Below are positions 23,577 through 37,579 of a stretch of DNA of 64,000 nucleotides, piece by piece. The DNA is from Erpobdella octoculata (lineage: Eukaryota > Annelida > Clitellata > Hirudinida > Erpobdellidae): contig OZ022240.1 in the NCBI GenBank assembly GCA_963978895.1, positions 8,289,550 through 8,353,549 of the forward strand, given 5' to 3'. The notes under the pieces were generated by a model. It saw nothing but the letters and a program-made list of their open reading frames with translations, ran no database searches and was not told the origin of the DNA. Both the position numbers and the translations under genes were made by a program. Numbering within the stretch: the first letter of the stretch is position 1; each line of letters begins with the position of its first letter.

Positions 23577-24710
23577 GGTTCCAGGACAATTCGTCACGGA
23601 CAATTCGTCACGGTCAATTCGTCACGGACAATTCGTCACGGACAATTCGTCGCGGACAATTCGTCGCGGACAATTCGTCGCGGACAACTCGTCGCAGGAC
23701 AATTCGTCGCGGACATTCGTCGCAAAAAACGGACAATTCGGCGCGGAAAATTCGTCGTAAGACAATTCGTCGCAAACCAACCTAAACAAATTGCACTTGA
23801 AGCTAACAAACTGGGATGTGCTCTTTTTTCATATCTTATTTGGGACTGCTACCAAACTGTCCGTAATGACATTCCTCGTAATAACAACGCAGTTAAAGAG
23901 TGGACAATGCATTTGCACGGGCGGTTCAAATTGCACGTCCAACACTATTGAAATTAGTATTGAAACTACAAAAAGAACAAAACATCAACTAAATGAAGGT
24001 TGAGCGTATGCATGCAGGTGAAAGTCTTCCTCTGAGGAAAAAGAAATATAAAGATTTGGATCGTCGATTGCGTACTGATGTGATGGATTATGAGAATCGT
24101 TCATTAATTGATTATTCGCAGGGATGCAGCCATAACAGAACTTTATTAAATTGATAAATTAATTTTTGCTAACATGTGTTTGTTTTAAATTACTATCTTT
24201 TTCATATAAAAAGTAGATTTAATATTCTAATATTCTAATCAATCAACATTTGATAATAATTAAGGGGACATTCATATATTACGTATGCACCGAAAAAAAA
24301 GTAAATCTAAATAATGAAGAGACAGGCGGGCCATAAATCTGTCACAAGGATTTTTAACTTTTCTTGGAATTATTATTTTTAGTATTTTTTTGAAAAACAA
24401 ACAATATATAATAAATATAGTAAATATTAATTAACAATTGCTCGCTTTTCTGCAACGAATGGTACGCCAAAAATTATCCGCGACGAATTATCCGCGACGA
24501 ATTGTCCGTGCCGAATTGTCCGGTTTTTGCGACGAATTTTCCGCGATGAATTGTCCGCGCCGAATTGTCCGTTTTTCTACGACGAATTGTCCGCGACGAA
24601 TTGTCCGCGACAAATTGTCCGCGACGAATTGTCCGCGACAAATTGTCCGCTACGAATTGTCCGCGACAAATTGTCCGCAACGAATTGTCCGCGACAAATT
24701 GTCCGGACAC
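23577..24710 (+). mobile_element. Mutator-like element with 15-bp tandem-repeat TIRs
   Basis: A 1,134-bp element flanked by the exact 9-bp duplication tcctataag (23568-23576 and 24711-24719). Left inverted end: about twelve units of GGACAATTCGTCGCG or a variant (23585-23775). Right inverted end: about sixteen units in reverse complement (24468-24705). Outer bases are GGTTCCAGGAC and GTGTCCGGAC. The interior holds remnants of a Mutator-like transposase. The architecture and duplication length match the element at 4431-5862. Confidence 0.9.
23765..24165 (+). pseudogene. Mutator-like transposase C-terminal remnant
   Basis: The plus-strand frame reads VRNDIPRNNNAVKEWTMHL, then a stop where Trp is expected (TGA at about 23949), then, shifted, LQKEQNINQMKVERMHAGES, RKKKYKDLDRRLRTDVMDY and DYSQGCSHN. 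This order (P-R-x-N-N-A-x-E/K-x-W, an LxxEQ helix, a basic KKYxxxDRR block, then a short D-Y-x-x-G-x-x-H-N end) is that of the C-terminal region of animal Mutator-like transposases. The catalytic DDE region is missing, so this copy is inactive. Confidence 0.7.
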
Positions 24711-24744
24711 TCCTATAAGCACGGCCCTGCTTGTACCTACGTAT

Positions 24745-25088
<344 letters not shown>

Positions 25089-25430
25089 ACTAGCGGAGAT
25101 ACCCGGCGTAGCCCGGGTTTTTTAGAAGTTTTTCTAATGTTTGTCTCTTTCTCTCCCGTTTCCTTTACCACTTGCTTTCCCACTCCTGCTCGCTTTCCCG
25201 TTTTCGGTCGTTTTCCCGCTGCCGGTCGCTTTCCCGCTGCCGGTCGCTTTCCCGCTCCCGGTCGTTTTCCCGCTCCCGGTCGCTTTCCCGCTCCCGGTCG
25301 TTTTCCCGTTCCTGGTCGCTGTCCCGTTCCCGCTCACGTTTGCTCTCCCATTCCCGCTCACCCTTGCTTTTCCGTTCCCGCTCGCTGTCCGTTCCGGGTC
25401 GCTTTCCCGTTTCTATAATAGACAAATTAA
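25089..25430 (-). mobile_element. Helitron 3' part with 18-bp minisatellite
   Basis: On the minus strand the end is cccgggctacgccgggtatctccgCTAG next to TA. The body (25160-25400) is an array of an 18-bp unit, consensus GGGAGCGGGAAAGCGACC on the minus strand. In the three frames it would read as Arg/Ser-, Pro/Arg- or Gly/Lys-rich repeats, which explains several long apparent frames here; none looks like a gene. Confidence 0.75.
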
Positions 25431-25499
25431 CCCACAAACATTCATATATGTATATAGTCTTAGCAAATCTATTTTACGTTTTATAGGCTAAAAGAAGTT

Positions 25500-26081
<582 letters not shown>

Positions 26082-26099
26082 ACATACATATACGTACAT

Positions 26100-26590
26100 A
26101 AATGAGCGGGAACGGGAACGGAAAGCCAACTGAGAGCGAAAGATCGAGCGGGAAAAGGAAAGCTACCGAGAACGGGAAAGCGACCAGGAACGGAAAAGCG
26201 ACCGAGAGAGGGAAAGTGACCGGGAGCGGGAAAGCGACCGGGAGCGGGAAAGCGACCGGGAGCGGGAAAGCGACCGGGAGCGGGAAAGCGACCGGGAGCG
26301 GGAAAACAACCGGGAGCGGGAAAGCGACCCGGAACGAGAAATCGACCGAGAGCAAGAAAAAAACCGGAAACGGGAAAGCGTCTGGGAGCGGGAAAACGGC
26401 CTGGAGCAAAAAACCAACCGTGAACGGGAAAGCGACCGGGAGCGAGAAACCGACCGAGAATGGGAGAGCAAGCAGGAACGGGAAAGCGACCGAGAGCGGG
26501 AAAACAAGCGGGGAAGGAAACGGGAGTGAGAGAGACAAGCATTCGAAAAACCTTTAAAAACCCTGGGCAATGCCGGGTACCTCCGCTAGT
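26100..26590 (+). mobile_element. Helitron 3' part with 18-bp minisatellite
   Basis: An array of gggagcgggaaagcgacc units (26105-26515; at 26225-26300 the units are nearly perfect), then aaccctgggcaatgccgggtacctccgCTAGT. Third copy of this unit in a row. Confidence 0.75.
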
Positions 26591-26599
26591 ATAGATATA

Positions 26600-27195
26600 A
26601 AAAGTAATGGCGAGAAAATTTTGAAAAAAAAAACCTGTTATTTATTTTATGTTTCATTGGCAAAAAAGAAAAGAAACTAAGCAAAGGAAACCCGGGTAAC
26701 GCCGGGTAACCCTGCCAGCAAACTATATGATGGTGGAAAAATTGTACCCCTTCCCTGGAAAATGCTGAATTTACTTCCCTGGTTTCGCATTTGAAATTTT
26801 GAAATTTAATTCATTGTGTACTTTTGTAAGGGTTTAAAACACATTTTTATTTAACAAATGCATCAATGAAGAGAGCTTTCAAATTTAAGAAAAGGTGCTG
26901 TAGAAATTTATTTTGATTGATTATTGACTGACCGTTACTCTATACCTTAAGCAAATCGTTACATTTATCTATTTATTTCTATAAAAATCTTTAGAAAAAC
27001 AAATAAAAGAAATGATTGTTTTTAAATTTTTATAAAAAATGTACAGATTTTTTTTAATATTGAGGTTTGTGATAATCCCTAATCATTTAAAAAGCATCTG
27101 TATTTAATGGGCATGCATTTAGACTGTTTACGTTATATATATGAAAGCAACATCTTCGTGTTTGTCTCATCATCATCATCATCATCAAATATATA
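26600..27195. other. AT-rich sequence, nothing recognised
   Basis: A faint further Helitron-like end (aacccgggtaacgccgggtaacc) lies at about 26688-26712. A (ATC)n tract and a short TA tract lie at 27165-27200. No gene is seen. Confidence 0.4.
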
Positions 27196-27197
27196 TA

Positions 27198-27575
27198 TAT
27201 AACTCTTAATAGTAATTTCATGTTACCTGTTACCGTTTCATTACCAGTCTGTCTGTTTATTCAGGCCAAAAAGAAGGCCTAAAATTTGGCTTGGATATTG
27301 TCTTAACTTTGTGTTGTCCTGATTGAAGCGACTCAACATGAAGTCATTACATCTTACATTGGTTCTCGAGTGTTCACTGTTTAGTTTGCCTCTGTCGAGT
27401 GTTTGCAATTTGCACACGTATAACTCTTAATAGTAATTTCATGTTACCTGTTACCGTTTCATTACCAGTCTGTCTGTTTATTCAGGCCAAAAAGAAGGCC
27501 TAAAATTTGGCTTGGATATTGTCTTAACTTTGTGTTGTCCTGATTGAAGCGACTCAACATGAAGTCATTACATCT
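27198..27575. repeat. Direct duplication of 157 bp
   Basis: 27198-27354 and 27419-27575 appear identical (tataactcttaatag to cattacatct) and are separated by 64 bp. No ends or target duplications are seen, so this looks like a recent segmental duplication. Confidence 0.9.
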
Positions 27576-28097
27576 AAAAGTCGTATTTCTTTTTTTTTTA
27601 AATTAGCAGTATACAACTTTTTCAGGGGAACTTGGTGAAAAATGATTAGAATGTAAAAAATAAATGCAGCAAGCTCGTGCAAACAGCAGTTGTAACGTGT
27701 TTAAACGGACAAAGATTGACTGGCGCCAATACATCTGGTGGCATAGCAGTAACAGAGAGCCGTCGAGACGGGTCGTGGAATTTTGACATATAAGTTGGTC
27801 AAGTCGGGTCAGATGAGATTGAGTCAAGTAATTTCTAAAATTACAAATTTTATGTAGAGAAACAAACTTTGAATTTTTAGTTAAATTAAAAAAGCGACAA
27901 TTAATTTATAAATTTTTAATAAAAATCTTGTTTATTCCATATTGATTTGAAAGTTTCTTAAATTTTCAAGCATCACATACTTTACATATTAAGTATTTAG
28001 AAGACTGTGGTCAATGTTTTCATATTTTATAGACTTACTATCATCACAAAATATATTGCAATCATTTTTAGTCGCCGAATCACTACATTATAAAGGA

Positions 28098-28330
28098 CTA
28101 ACAGAGTATCCGGCGTTGCCCGGTGTTTTTAAAAAAAATGTCCAGCGTTTTTTTTCTCGCCTTGGTGTAGCAATGCTTAAAAGACATACATACAGATAAG
28201 ATACTAGCGGAAAACCCAGCGTTGCCAGGGCTTTTTAGAGGCTTTTTTATCGTTTTTCTCTCACGCTCCTGTTTCCTTCCCCGCTTGCTTTCACGCTCCC
28301 GGTCGCTTTCCCACTTTTCGACCACCTAGA
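28098..28330 (-). mobile_element. Two stacked Helitron 3' ends
   Basis: On the minus strand a 3' end lies at 28203 (ccctggcaacgctgggttttccgCTAGT) with minisatellite-like cggaccg/gggaaagcgaccggg behind it (28250-28320), and a second, older one at 28099 (ccgggcaacgccggatactc). The 100 bp between them may be a truncated copy. Confidence 0.6.
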
Positions 28331-28334
28331 GCTC

Positions 28335-30353
<2,019 letters not shown>

Positions 30354-30425
30354 TATATATATATATATATATATATGACTGTCTGTACGTCTCTATCTAT
30401 ATATGTATCTGTATATATATATATA

Positions 30426-32244
30426 CTAGCTGGGTTACCCGGCGTTGCCCGGGGATTTTAAAGGCTTTTCATCGTTTTCTCTCTGGCTCCCGTTTCCTTA
30501 ACCGCTTGCTTTCCAGTTCCATGTCGCTTTCTCACTCCTGGTCGCATTTCTGCTCACGGTCGCTCTCCCGTCCCCGGTCTCTTTTACTTTTCCCGATCCC
30601 GGTTGCTTTTACGCTTTACCGCTCCAGCTTGCTCTTCTTTTCGCTCTTCTGTTCCTCCATTAAATTTTAGAGCCTTCCCAATGTGGCTTAGATGGGCTGT
30701 AGCGGAATGCTGTGCACAGTCATCAAAATTGATCTGTTCTCTCGTTAACACTTTGTTGTTTGGTTTGCTCGTTTAGTTACGTCTGAACTTCCTCAATTTT
30801 AATTAGTGTTCGTTAATGTATTGGTTCCACTCTGCAAGTGTGATCTTCTGCAAAGGCTTATTATGATTAACTGAAGCTGAAAAAAAAAAGAATTTATTAG
30901 TTAACGGCTGCAATAATGTTAAAATCCGCTCATATATCTCAACAGGTTATATTTATTTTAAATACTTGTAAGATTATAAATGCTTACAATAGATTTATCA
31001 CACACTGTTCAACAGCTGCTTTTCGTAAAATCGCTAGTCTTAGTTTTTGAGTTGTTCTTAGTTTTTAAGTGTCATGTCTACAGAAAGCATATAACGCTAC
31101 ATGTAGCATGTTAATAAATGTTGACCCGTGGCTTTGAAAAATGTGATATAAAACACAGATTGAAATAAAACATGAAGTAATAATAATATTAAAAACCTTC
31201 AAAGCATTAACTTAATGAATTTTCCGAGAGTTTTCTGAGATCATCAATTTGGAACAATCGAAGAGTACCACTTTTATTTAGCAAATGATGCAATTATAAA
31301 TTGAACAAAACAGCAGCAGATTGATAGGCTGGCTTGAGAACTTTGTTCATGATTTTGTTGAAACACAAAAATACTGCACTTGCTTTCATTTCTTTCAAAT
31401 TTCATGCACCTCATATATCAGTGAAACTTTTACAATATGGTCTCCATACATTTACATAGGGACGATTTTTCACTTGCGTTTGGAGCCATGTAGATTAATA
31501 TTTTCGACCGCATTGGGGTTCTAGCTTAATGCATTAGAAAGACAAATATATTAGCCAAACATAGAAACAAATTTTTGGAAAATAGTCTAACAAATAAAAA
31601 AGTTATGAAGCAAAATATAGATCAGGGTATGAAAAATCGTCTCCATACATTTACATAGGGACGGCGACGGTTTTTCGCCTATAACTTTTTTATTTTTTGC
31701 AATATTAAATTTATTTTTACACCATTATATTTCCTTTTTAAATACCTTTCCAACGATCTATAGCACAACCCCAATGCACGAACTTTTTTTTGCACTATGG
31801 TTCGGGGATCCAGCTGCGCAGCCAACTTCTCCCTCGTGGAGGTTCGGAAGAGAATGAGCCTCAATGAGCTCTATGAAATCAAAACAAAGGTATCCGGCGG
31901 CACCATAGATATCTATGGGCGGCACTAAACAACACACATATTTATTTAATTTAATATTTATATTTAAAACCTTTAAAACTCAAGAAAAAAAAATATTTTG
32001 TATAATTTAACTATAAATTAATTTTATTTTATTTTGTAGAAAAAAAATTTACTCCAACTTACTACCGCTGACCAAAACGTTTTTTGTTCATAAAACATCA
32101 ACGGAGAAACCAATTTATTTAACATTTTACAGGAACCACCGCTTCAATAAGATACATAAGTGTGCCAAATTTCAATTAAATCTGTTCGGCCGTTTACATT
32201 TTATGTCCGAACAAACAAACAAACATTTCATTTTTATATATAAG
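30426..32244 (-). mobile_element. Non-autonomous Helitron, longer sister of 16581-17830
   Basis: The 3' end on the minus strand is ccccgggcaacgccgggtaacccagCTAG at 30426, and the 5' end (about 32244) begins tcttatatataaaaatgaaatgtttgtttgtttg. A conserved 5' block (32050-32240) includes ggccgaacagatttaattgaaatttggcacac on the minus strand, common in animal Helitrons. It shares gagccttcccaatgtggctt and cagaatgctgtgcacagtcatcaaaatt with 16860-16925. No Rep. Confidence 0.75.
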
Positions 32245-32296
32245 ATAGAATTGTTAAAATGAAAAATATAAATCATGAACTCAGTCAATAGGAAAA

Positions 32297-32299
<3 letters not shown>

Positions 32300-32395
<96 letters not shown>

Positions 32396-32400
32396 TATAC

Positions 32401-32435
<35 letters not shown>

Positions 32436-32438
32436 CAT
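32300..32438. repeat. (TA)n array
   Basis: TA repeat of about 90 bp followed by tatatatacata variants up to 32438. Confidence 0.9.
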
Positions 32439-32439
32439 A

Positions 32440-32625
32440 ACTTACTACCGCTGACCAAAAGGTTTTTTGTCCATGAAACATCAACGGAAAAACCAATTTA
32501 TTTAAAATTTTACAGGAACCACCGCTTAAATAAGATACATAAGTGTGCCAAATTTCAATTAAATCTGTTCGGCCGTTTACATTTGATGTCCGAACAAACA
32601 AACAAACATTTCATTTTTATATATA

Positions 32626-32628
<3 letters not shown>
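32440..32628 (-). mobile_element. Helitron 5' end, truncated copy
   Basis: Repeats 32055-32244 closely (cttactaccgctgaccaaaa at one end and acaaacatttcatttttatatataaga at the other). It sits between two TA arrays, and only the first 190 bp of the element is kept. Confidence 0.75.
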
Positions 32629-32663
<35 letters not shown>

Positions 32664-32689
32664 AATACTTCGGCGCTATATGTTCTTTT

Positions 32690-33480
32690 AGGCAAACTCG
32701 ATTGAAACAAGTAAATTAAAAACGAATTTTTAAAACCAATGCTCTTATATGTAATTAAAACACAAATTTTGCAATCAATTTTTTCTTATATTACTCTTTT
32801 ATTTTATGTTAAAGTCGAAATATCTTAATTATATCGAAATATCGAAATTAATTAAAATTATCTAAATTAATTGACTTATTGTAAAACTAATAATTGAATA
32901 TTGCATTGTCTTCTATTTTGAGCATGTATGCAAAATTTGAAAAAATCTATCATCAGGAAGTGACTCAAAAATTGATTGCAAGATTTGAAACAGATAGAGA
33001 AACAAACAGACAGACAGAGAAACAGAGACGACGAGTTAATAAAAGCATTGGTAATAATAATAAAAATATCATCAAAAAGCATCGAATTTAAATATCTCAA
33101 CTATTTTCATGAAAATTTCGTACACGATTGAGAATCGCGGTCAGTGAGTGTGGTTCGTGTTAACTTGGTAAAATAGTCTGCCAGTCGGTTAGCGTTTTGT
33201 GGTCAAGAAAACCCTCAAGAAAACCCTCAAGAAAACCCTCAAGAAACCCCTCGATTAAATCCTCAAGAAAATTAACTAAATTAATTGACTTATTGTAAAA
33301 CTAATAATTGAATATTGCATAGTCTTCTATCTTGAGCATGTATGCAAAATTTGAAAAAAATCTATCATCAGGAAGTGACTCAAAAATTGATTGCAAGATT
33401 TGAAACAGACAGAGAAACAGACAGAGAAACAGACAGAGAAACAGAGCCGACGAGTTAATAAAAGCATTGGTAAAAAGTGG
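32690..33480. repeat. Dispersed repeat related to the interior of the hAT MITE
   Basis: 32695-32800 matches 18735-18830. 32870-33050 and 33280-33470 match each other and 19010-19195 (ttgacttattgtaaaactaataattg and catcaggaagtgactcaaaaattg). A short run of aagaaaaccctc repeats lies at 33205-33250. No coding potential. Confidence 0.75.
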
Positions 33481-34570
33481 CGCACTTGGCTGAATCGATT
33501 TTATTTTAAAAATAATTTATTATCAAACACAAACTCCATAATCTTATAGGCTTATAGATCTATTTCGGCAATTTTTTGCCATCATCAGAGCCGTTTAACT
33601 TTTTTTAAATAAAATGCAGTGACTAAAAGGTAAAAGATACAACTAATTGAAAGGAATTAAAATACAATTTAAATAAAATTTAAATTCATTATATACAAAT
33701 GTAACAACATAAAAAATATTTAAATTAAAATAATTATAATAATAACAGTAATAACTAAATAATTAAGATCAGTTAGTAAAGCCTTTAACAACGGAATTAC
33801 AGTCAACTTCAAGGACGTGACTGGAAGAAGAATCAGTTACATTATCTATAACCTTTGAAACACAAACGTCTGGTACAAAACATTCATTCAACGAAGAAAT
33901 ACCTGAAGAAACATTGGCACTATTAACATGCATATTTTTAACAGAAGTTGTAGATGAGTTAAAACATTAATTATTATTATTATTATTATTAGTTTTATTA
34001 CTATTTAGAGAACCACAGTGGAAATCCTGAAGGGGACCAATGTGAATTCCCGCCGGGAGATGACAACCCCGTTGAATTGCCTATTCTACTTTATAGTGGT
34101 AATATAACAATAAGAAGAAAAAAATAAAATAACATGTTCATGTTTGTAATTTTACATTGTATTCTTCTATAAGCAAATTACGACCATAGCAATATTCTTG
34201 TACATACTATTTTATTTTTAAATTATTTGAACTTTCTTAATACATATTTTTATTATTTTTATCTCAGTTCCTTTTACGATATTCTAATATCTAGGGTAGG
34301 TACGCTCTACCTGTTTTATTGTATATTTCATTGTATCGTTTCTTGCGTCGACGTTTGGTTTAAATTTTAAATGGGCTCTGAGGATGACAATGTTAGTCGA
34401 AACGGTCCGTTAGCCCGAGTTGAATCAAAGAATGTATGTAGTTTGAAAAATTTAGAATGTCTGTCTAAAAAAATAATAAACGCAAAATGGTCTATTGTCT
34501 TTAATAGCGCGTGCCTGAAAGAAAATATTACACCTAAGTACGTCAATATATATATATATGTGTGATTGTC
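33481..34570. other. Unassigned repeats, possibly Penelope-like ends
   Basis: Two segments have an eye-catching form: agatctatttcggcaattttttgccatcatcagag (33555-33590) and ctctgaggatgacaatgttagtcgaaacg (34376-34404). In reverse they pair as GATGATGGCAAA...GCCGAAA and GAGGATGACAATGTTAGTCGAAACG, a form I associate with Penelope-like element ends, by memory only. A (TTA)n tract is at 33970-33990. No gene is recognised. Confidence 0.3.
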
Positions 34571-34574
34571 CGTA

Positions 34575-34693
34575 TGTCTCTATCTATATATATAAAGCTC
34601 GTGACGGTGTTTGTTTTTTCACACTCCTCCGAAACGGCTGAACCGATTTTCATGAAATTTGTTGTGTACACAAACACCGTCACGAGATTCGAT
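34575..34693 (+). mobile_element. Helitron 5' end
   Basis: It starts tctatctatatatataaagctcgtgacggtgtttg and continues cctccgaaacggctgaaccgattttcatgaaatttg, a standard Helitron 5' segment. The reverse complement acacaaacaccgtcacgag returns at 34674, giving a 19-bp inverted repeat. No matching 3' end was found. Confidence 0.65.
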
Positions 34694-34926
34694 TGTAAGA
34701 ATCACCAGCAATTTCAATTTTGAAACTCGCCCATAGGTACAAGTACAAGAGGATATTGTAAAAAAAAGTTCATGACCAAAAAAAATTGTACGGCTTCTTT
34801 ATGGGTTTCTAGCCAGTAGCAACACATTAAATACAAAACCACAGTTACAATTTTATTAAAAGAAGGTAATCTTTAAGCAAAAAAAACGGCCCGGGCCAAA
34901 TCTTTCAATAAAATAGTCCAATTTTG

Positions 34927-34982
34927 TTACAACCTTAACCCTAAGCCTAACCCTAATTCTAACCTTAACCCTAACCCTAATT
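34927..34982. repeat. Interstitial telomere-like repeat (CCCTAA)n, degenerate
   Basis: Eight or nine units of ccctaa or variants (accttaaccctaagcctaa, then accctaattctaacc). This is the animal telomere hexamer, but short and diverged. Confidence 0.75.
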
Positions 34983-35355
34983 ATCACTTTTCATCGTGTT
35001 TATAGCTAATTATAGCCAAGATTGTATTAATCTTTCACACAGCGGGCCGTTTATGTGAAAGATTACCCCTATGTCCACCTCTGCTCTGCCTTGTCTTATG
35101 AACCGTCTCATCTTATGCAACACTCCTCTACTATTTTTTTGCGCCGTCGTATGATGCGTGGCAGTAGAGAATTTGTGATCAATCAATTAATCGATCAATC
35201 GCGTCTTTTTATACGGCGCTATTTCCGTGTCGTTCAATAGCGCTCGGACAAAAACTGATCGAACAGAAATGTTTTAAGTTTACGGCAGAAAACAGTGAGT
35301 GAAGTATAGAGTTAGTAAGAGACGTAAAAAGAGAGTTCCAGAGAAATGGACTAAA

Positions 35356-35661
35356 GTAGGAAATTTTTACATAATAAAAAATACATTTTTTAAAAAAACA
35401 ACGTTTTTCTTGTGCCCTAAAAAGTATAAAATAATATTCCTATAATTCATATACAAAGAAAAACGTTGCGGCGCATTATTTTTTTATAATCGTTTGTTTT
35501 ATTAAAGTTGTTGATGTTGTAGCCGTAGCCTATAATGTGCCCGCAACGTTTTCCGTTGTATATGAATTATAGGAATATTATTTTATACTTTTTAGGGCGC
35601 AAGAAAAACGTTGTTTTTGAAAAAAATGTATTTTTTATTATCTAAAAATTATTTTCTACTT
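35356..35661. mobile_element. Foldback element with 115-bp arms
   Basis: Arms 35356-35472 and 35541-35661 are reverse complements with few mismatches (shared core cctaaaaagtataaaataatattc and aacaacgtttttcttg). The loop is about 70 bp. No target duplication is clear. It could be a MITE with very long inverted ends or an inverted duplication. Confidence 0.85.
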
Positions 35662-35839
35662 TTTCGTTTTTGATGGGTAAAAATTTAAAAATTTAAACTT
35701 TCAGAATAAATGTCTTCAAATGACTGGTTAATTACAAGGAGTGCCGCGTGAAGGCTGACTCGTATTTACTTATCATCATTTATTAATCGCTTAAAACAAA
35801 ACAAATTTTGATCGAAAGCGATCGCGTAGGAAAAGTAAG

Positions 35840-36975
35840 CTATTGTACTATTGCAGAAAGCAAGAATGTTTTTAATTTAATTTTAAATTCAGGTAGGGTT
35901 GTAGATTCTTTAATAGATGTGTGTATTTCGTTCCAAGCTATCGGTCCTGCAACGGATAATGCTCTGTCTGAGAAGGCGCGATGAGACCGAGGGACAGTAA
36001 GATCCCGTCGGGAGGAGGAGCAAAGTCTCGGTCTCCCGGGGCAATCAGAGCATAGAGTGAGGGACTCTAGTAGATATATTGGAAAGCGATTTTTGAAAAT
36101 GTTATAGATTAGAAGACAGAGCTTGAAGATAATCCTGGAGGAAATAGGAAGCCAACATAGATGGCGTAAGATTGGCGAGATATGATCCCGGCGAGAAGCA
36201 TGAGCCACGAGACGAGTGGCTGAGTGAAGAACAGAGGTGAAGGGGCGAAGAGACTTAACTGGAAGTCCTGCGAGGACATCATTACAGTAGTCCAGTCTTG
36301 AGAAAACCAGTGCTTGGACGATAGTTTTAAGAGAGTGCCGGTCGAGAGACGGTTTAATTTGAATAATACGACGAAGATAAAAGAAACAGGCTCGAGCAAC
36401 TGATGAGACATAGGGGGACAAGCATAAGAAGTTGTCAAATAAAACTTCAAGGCTGCGGACCGTCGATACAGGAGAAATTTTTGTGTTTGCATCCAGGGTT
36501 AGGGAACGGTTTTTAAGGAAACAGGTGGAGGATCTTTTCCGATGAAGCCAGATAAGTTCCGTCTTAGCAGGATTTAAAGAAAAACGCATGGAGGCGCTCC
36601 ATGATCCAATTTCAACAACGCATGCGGCAAGTCTATTACAGGCAGCGGGGACATCATGAACTGTAGAGTGAGTGTAGAGTTGTGCGTCGTCGGCGTAGAG
36701 TTGGAGTGAAATGCCATGGGAGACTGCTATGTAGTAGATCTCAGTAGTATATAAGACAAAGAGTAGAGGTCCGAGAATGGAACCCTGCGGAACGCCCGAG
36801 AGAACTCTGGAGACCGTCGACTCATCATCCCCCATTTGGACGACCTGGGTTCTGTGGAAGAGGAAGGATGCATCCATAGGAAAACATTAGAATAAATTGA
36901 TCAGCTGATGTGCAGTAGCTGGAGTAAGAGCTCGTGATCAACACATTTGAAGGCGGCACTGAAATCGATTTCCCA
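35840..36975 (-). pseudogene. CR1/L2-like LINE reverse transcriptase, C-terminal half
   Basis: The minus strand opens at about 36975 with EIDFSAAFKCVDHELLLQLL (RT motif A; the second catalytic-type Asp is Lys here), then a stop near 36903. From 36877 it is one open frame of 345 codons: LSGVPQGSILGPLLFVLY, LQLYADDAQLY (the catalytic YADD box), FSLNPAKTELIWL, SRLDYCNDVLAGLP and LPEFKIKLKTFLL at the end. The order is that of a non-LTR RT of the CR1/L2/Rex group. It is 5' truncated. An N-terminal RT piece of the same type lies upstream on the same strand at 38340-38830. Confidence 0.9.
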
Positions 36976-37091
36976 ACGTAATATACAAACAACATACAAA
37001 CATAACTAGCAATTTACGCAATTACTTTTATAAGAATTTGAGTTAATATGATCATAAATTAACTGAAAAATAAATAGTTATAAAACAAATT

Positions 37092-37573
37092 TTTCAGAAA
37101 GCCCCTTAATATCTCTTCTATCTCAGAAAGCCCCATAGTATTTCTACTATCTCAGAAAGCCCCATTGTATCTCTACTATCTCAGAAAGCCCCATAGTATC
37201 TCTACTATCTCAGAAAGCCCCATAGTATCTCTACTATCTCAGAAAGCCCCATAGTATCTCTACTATCTCAGAAAGCCCCATAGTATCTCTACTATCTCAG
37301 AAAGCCCCATTGTATCTCTACTATCTCAGAAAGCCCCATAGTATCTCTACTATCTCAGAAAGCCCCATAGTATCTCTACTATCTCAGAAAGCCCCATAGT
37401 ATCTCTACTATCTCAGAAAGCCCCATAGTATCTCTACTATCTCAGAAAGCCCCATAGTATCTCTACTACATCAGAAAGCCCCATAGTATCTCTACTATCT
37501 CAGAAAGCCCCATAGTATCTCTACTATCTCAGAAAGCCCCATAGTATCTCTACTACATCAGAAAGCCCCATAG
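37092..37573. repeat. 29-bp minisatellite, about 17 units
   Basis: Unit ctcagaaagccccatagtatctctactat, with few variants (cattgtat twice; ctacatcagaaag twice near the right end; the first units are older). It separates the two LINE pieces. Confidence 0.95.
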
Positions 37574-37579
37574 TATAAA

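Noticed and set aside
23577..24710. CRISPR-like array of short regular repeats
   Set aside because: The 15-bp units have no spacers, face inward as inverted ends of a transposon with 9-bp target duplications, and this is animal DNA.
27603..27827. Minus-strand frame of 74 codons as a small gene
   Set aside because: No motif, no conserved pattern, and a composition like its AT-rich surroundings.
37092..37573. CRISPR-like array
   Set aside because: The 29-bp units are directly joined with no unique spacers; it is a minisatellite.
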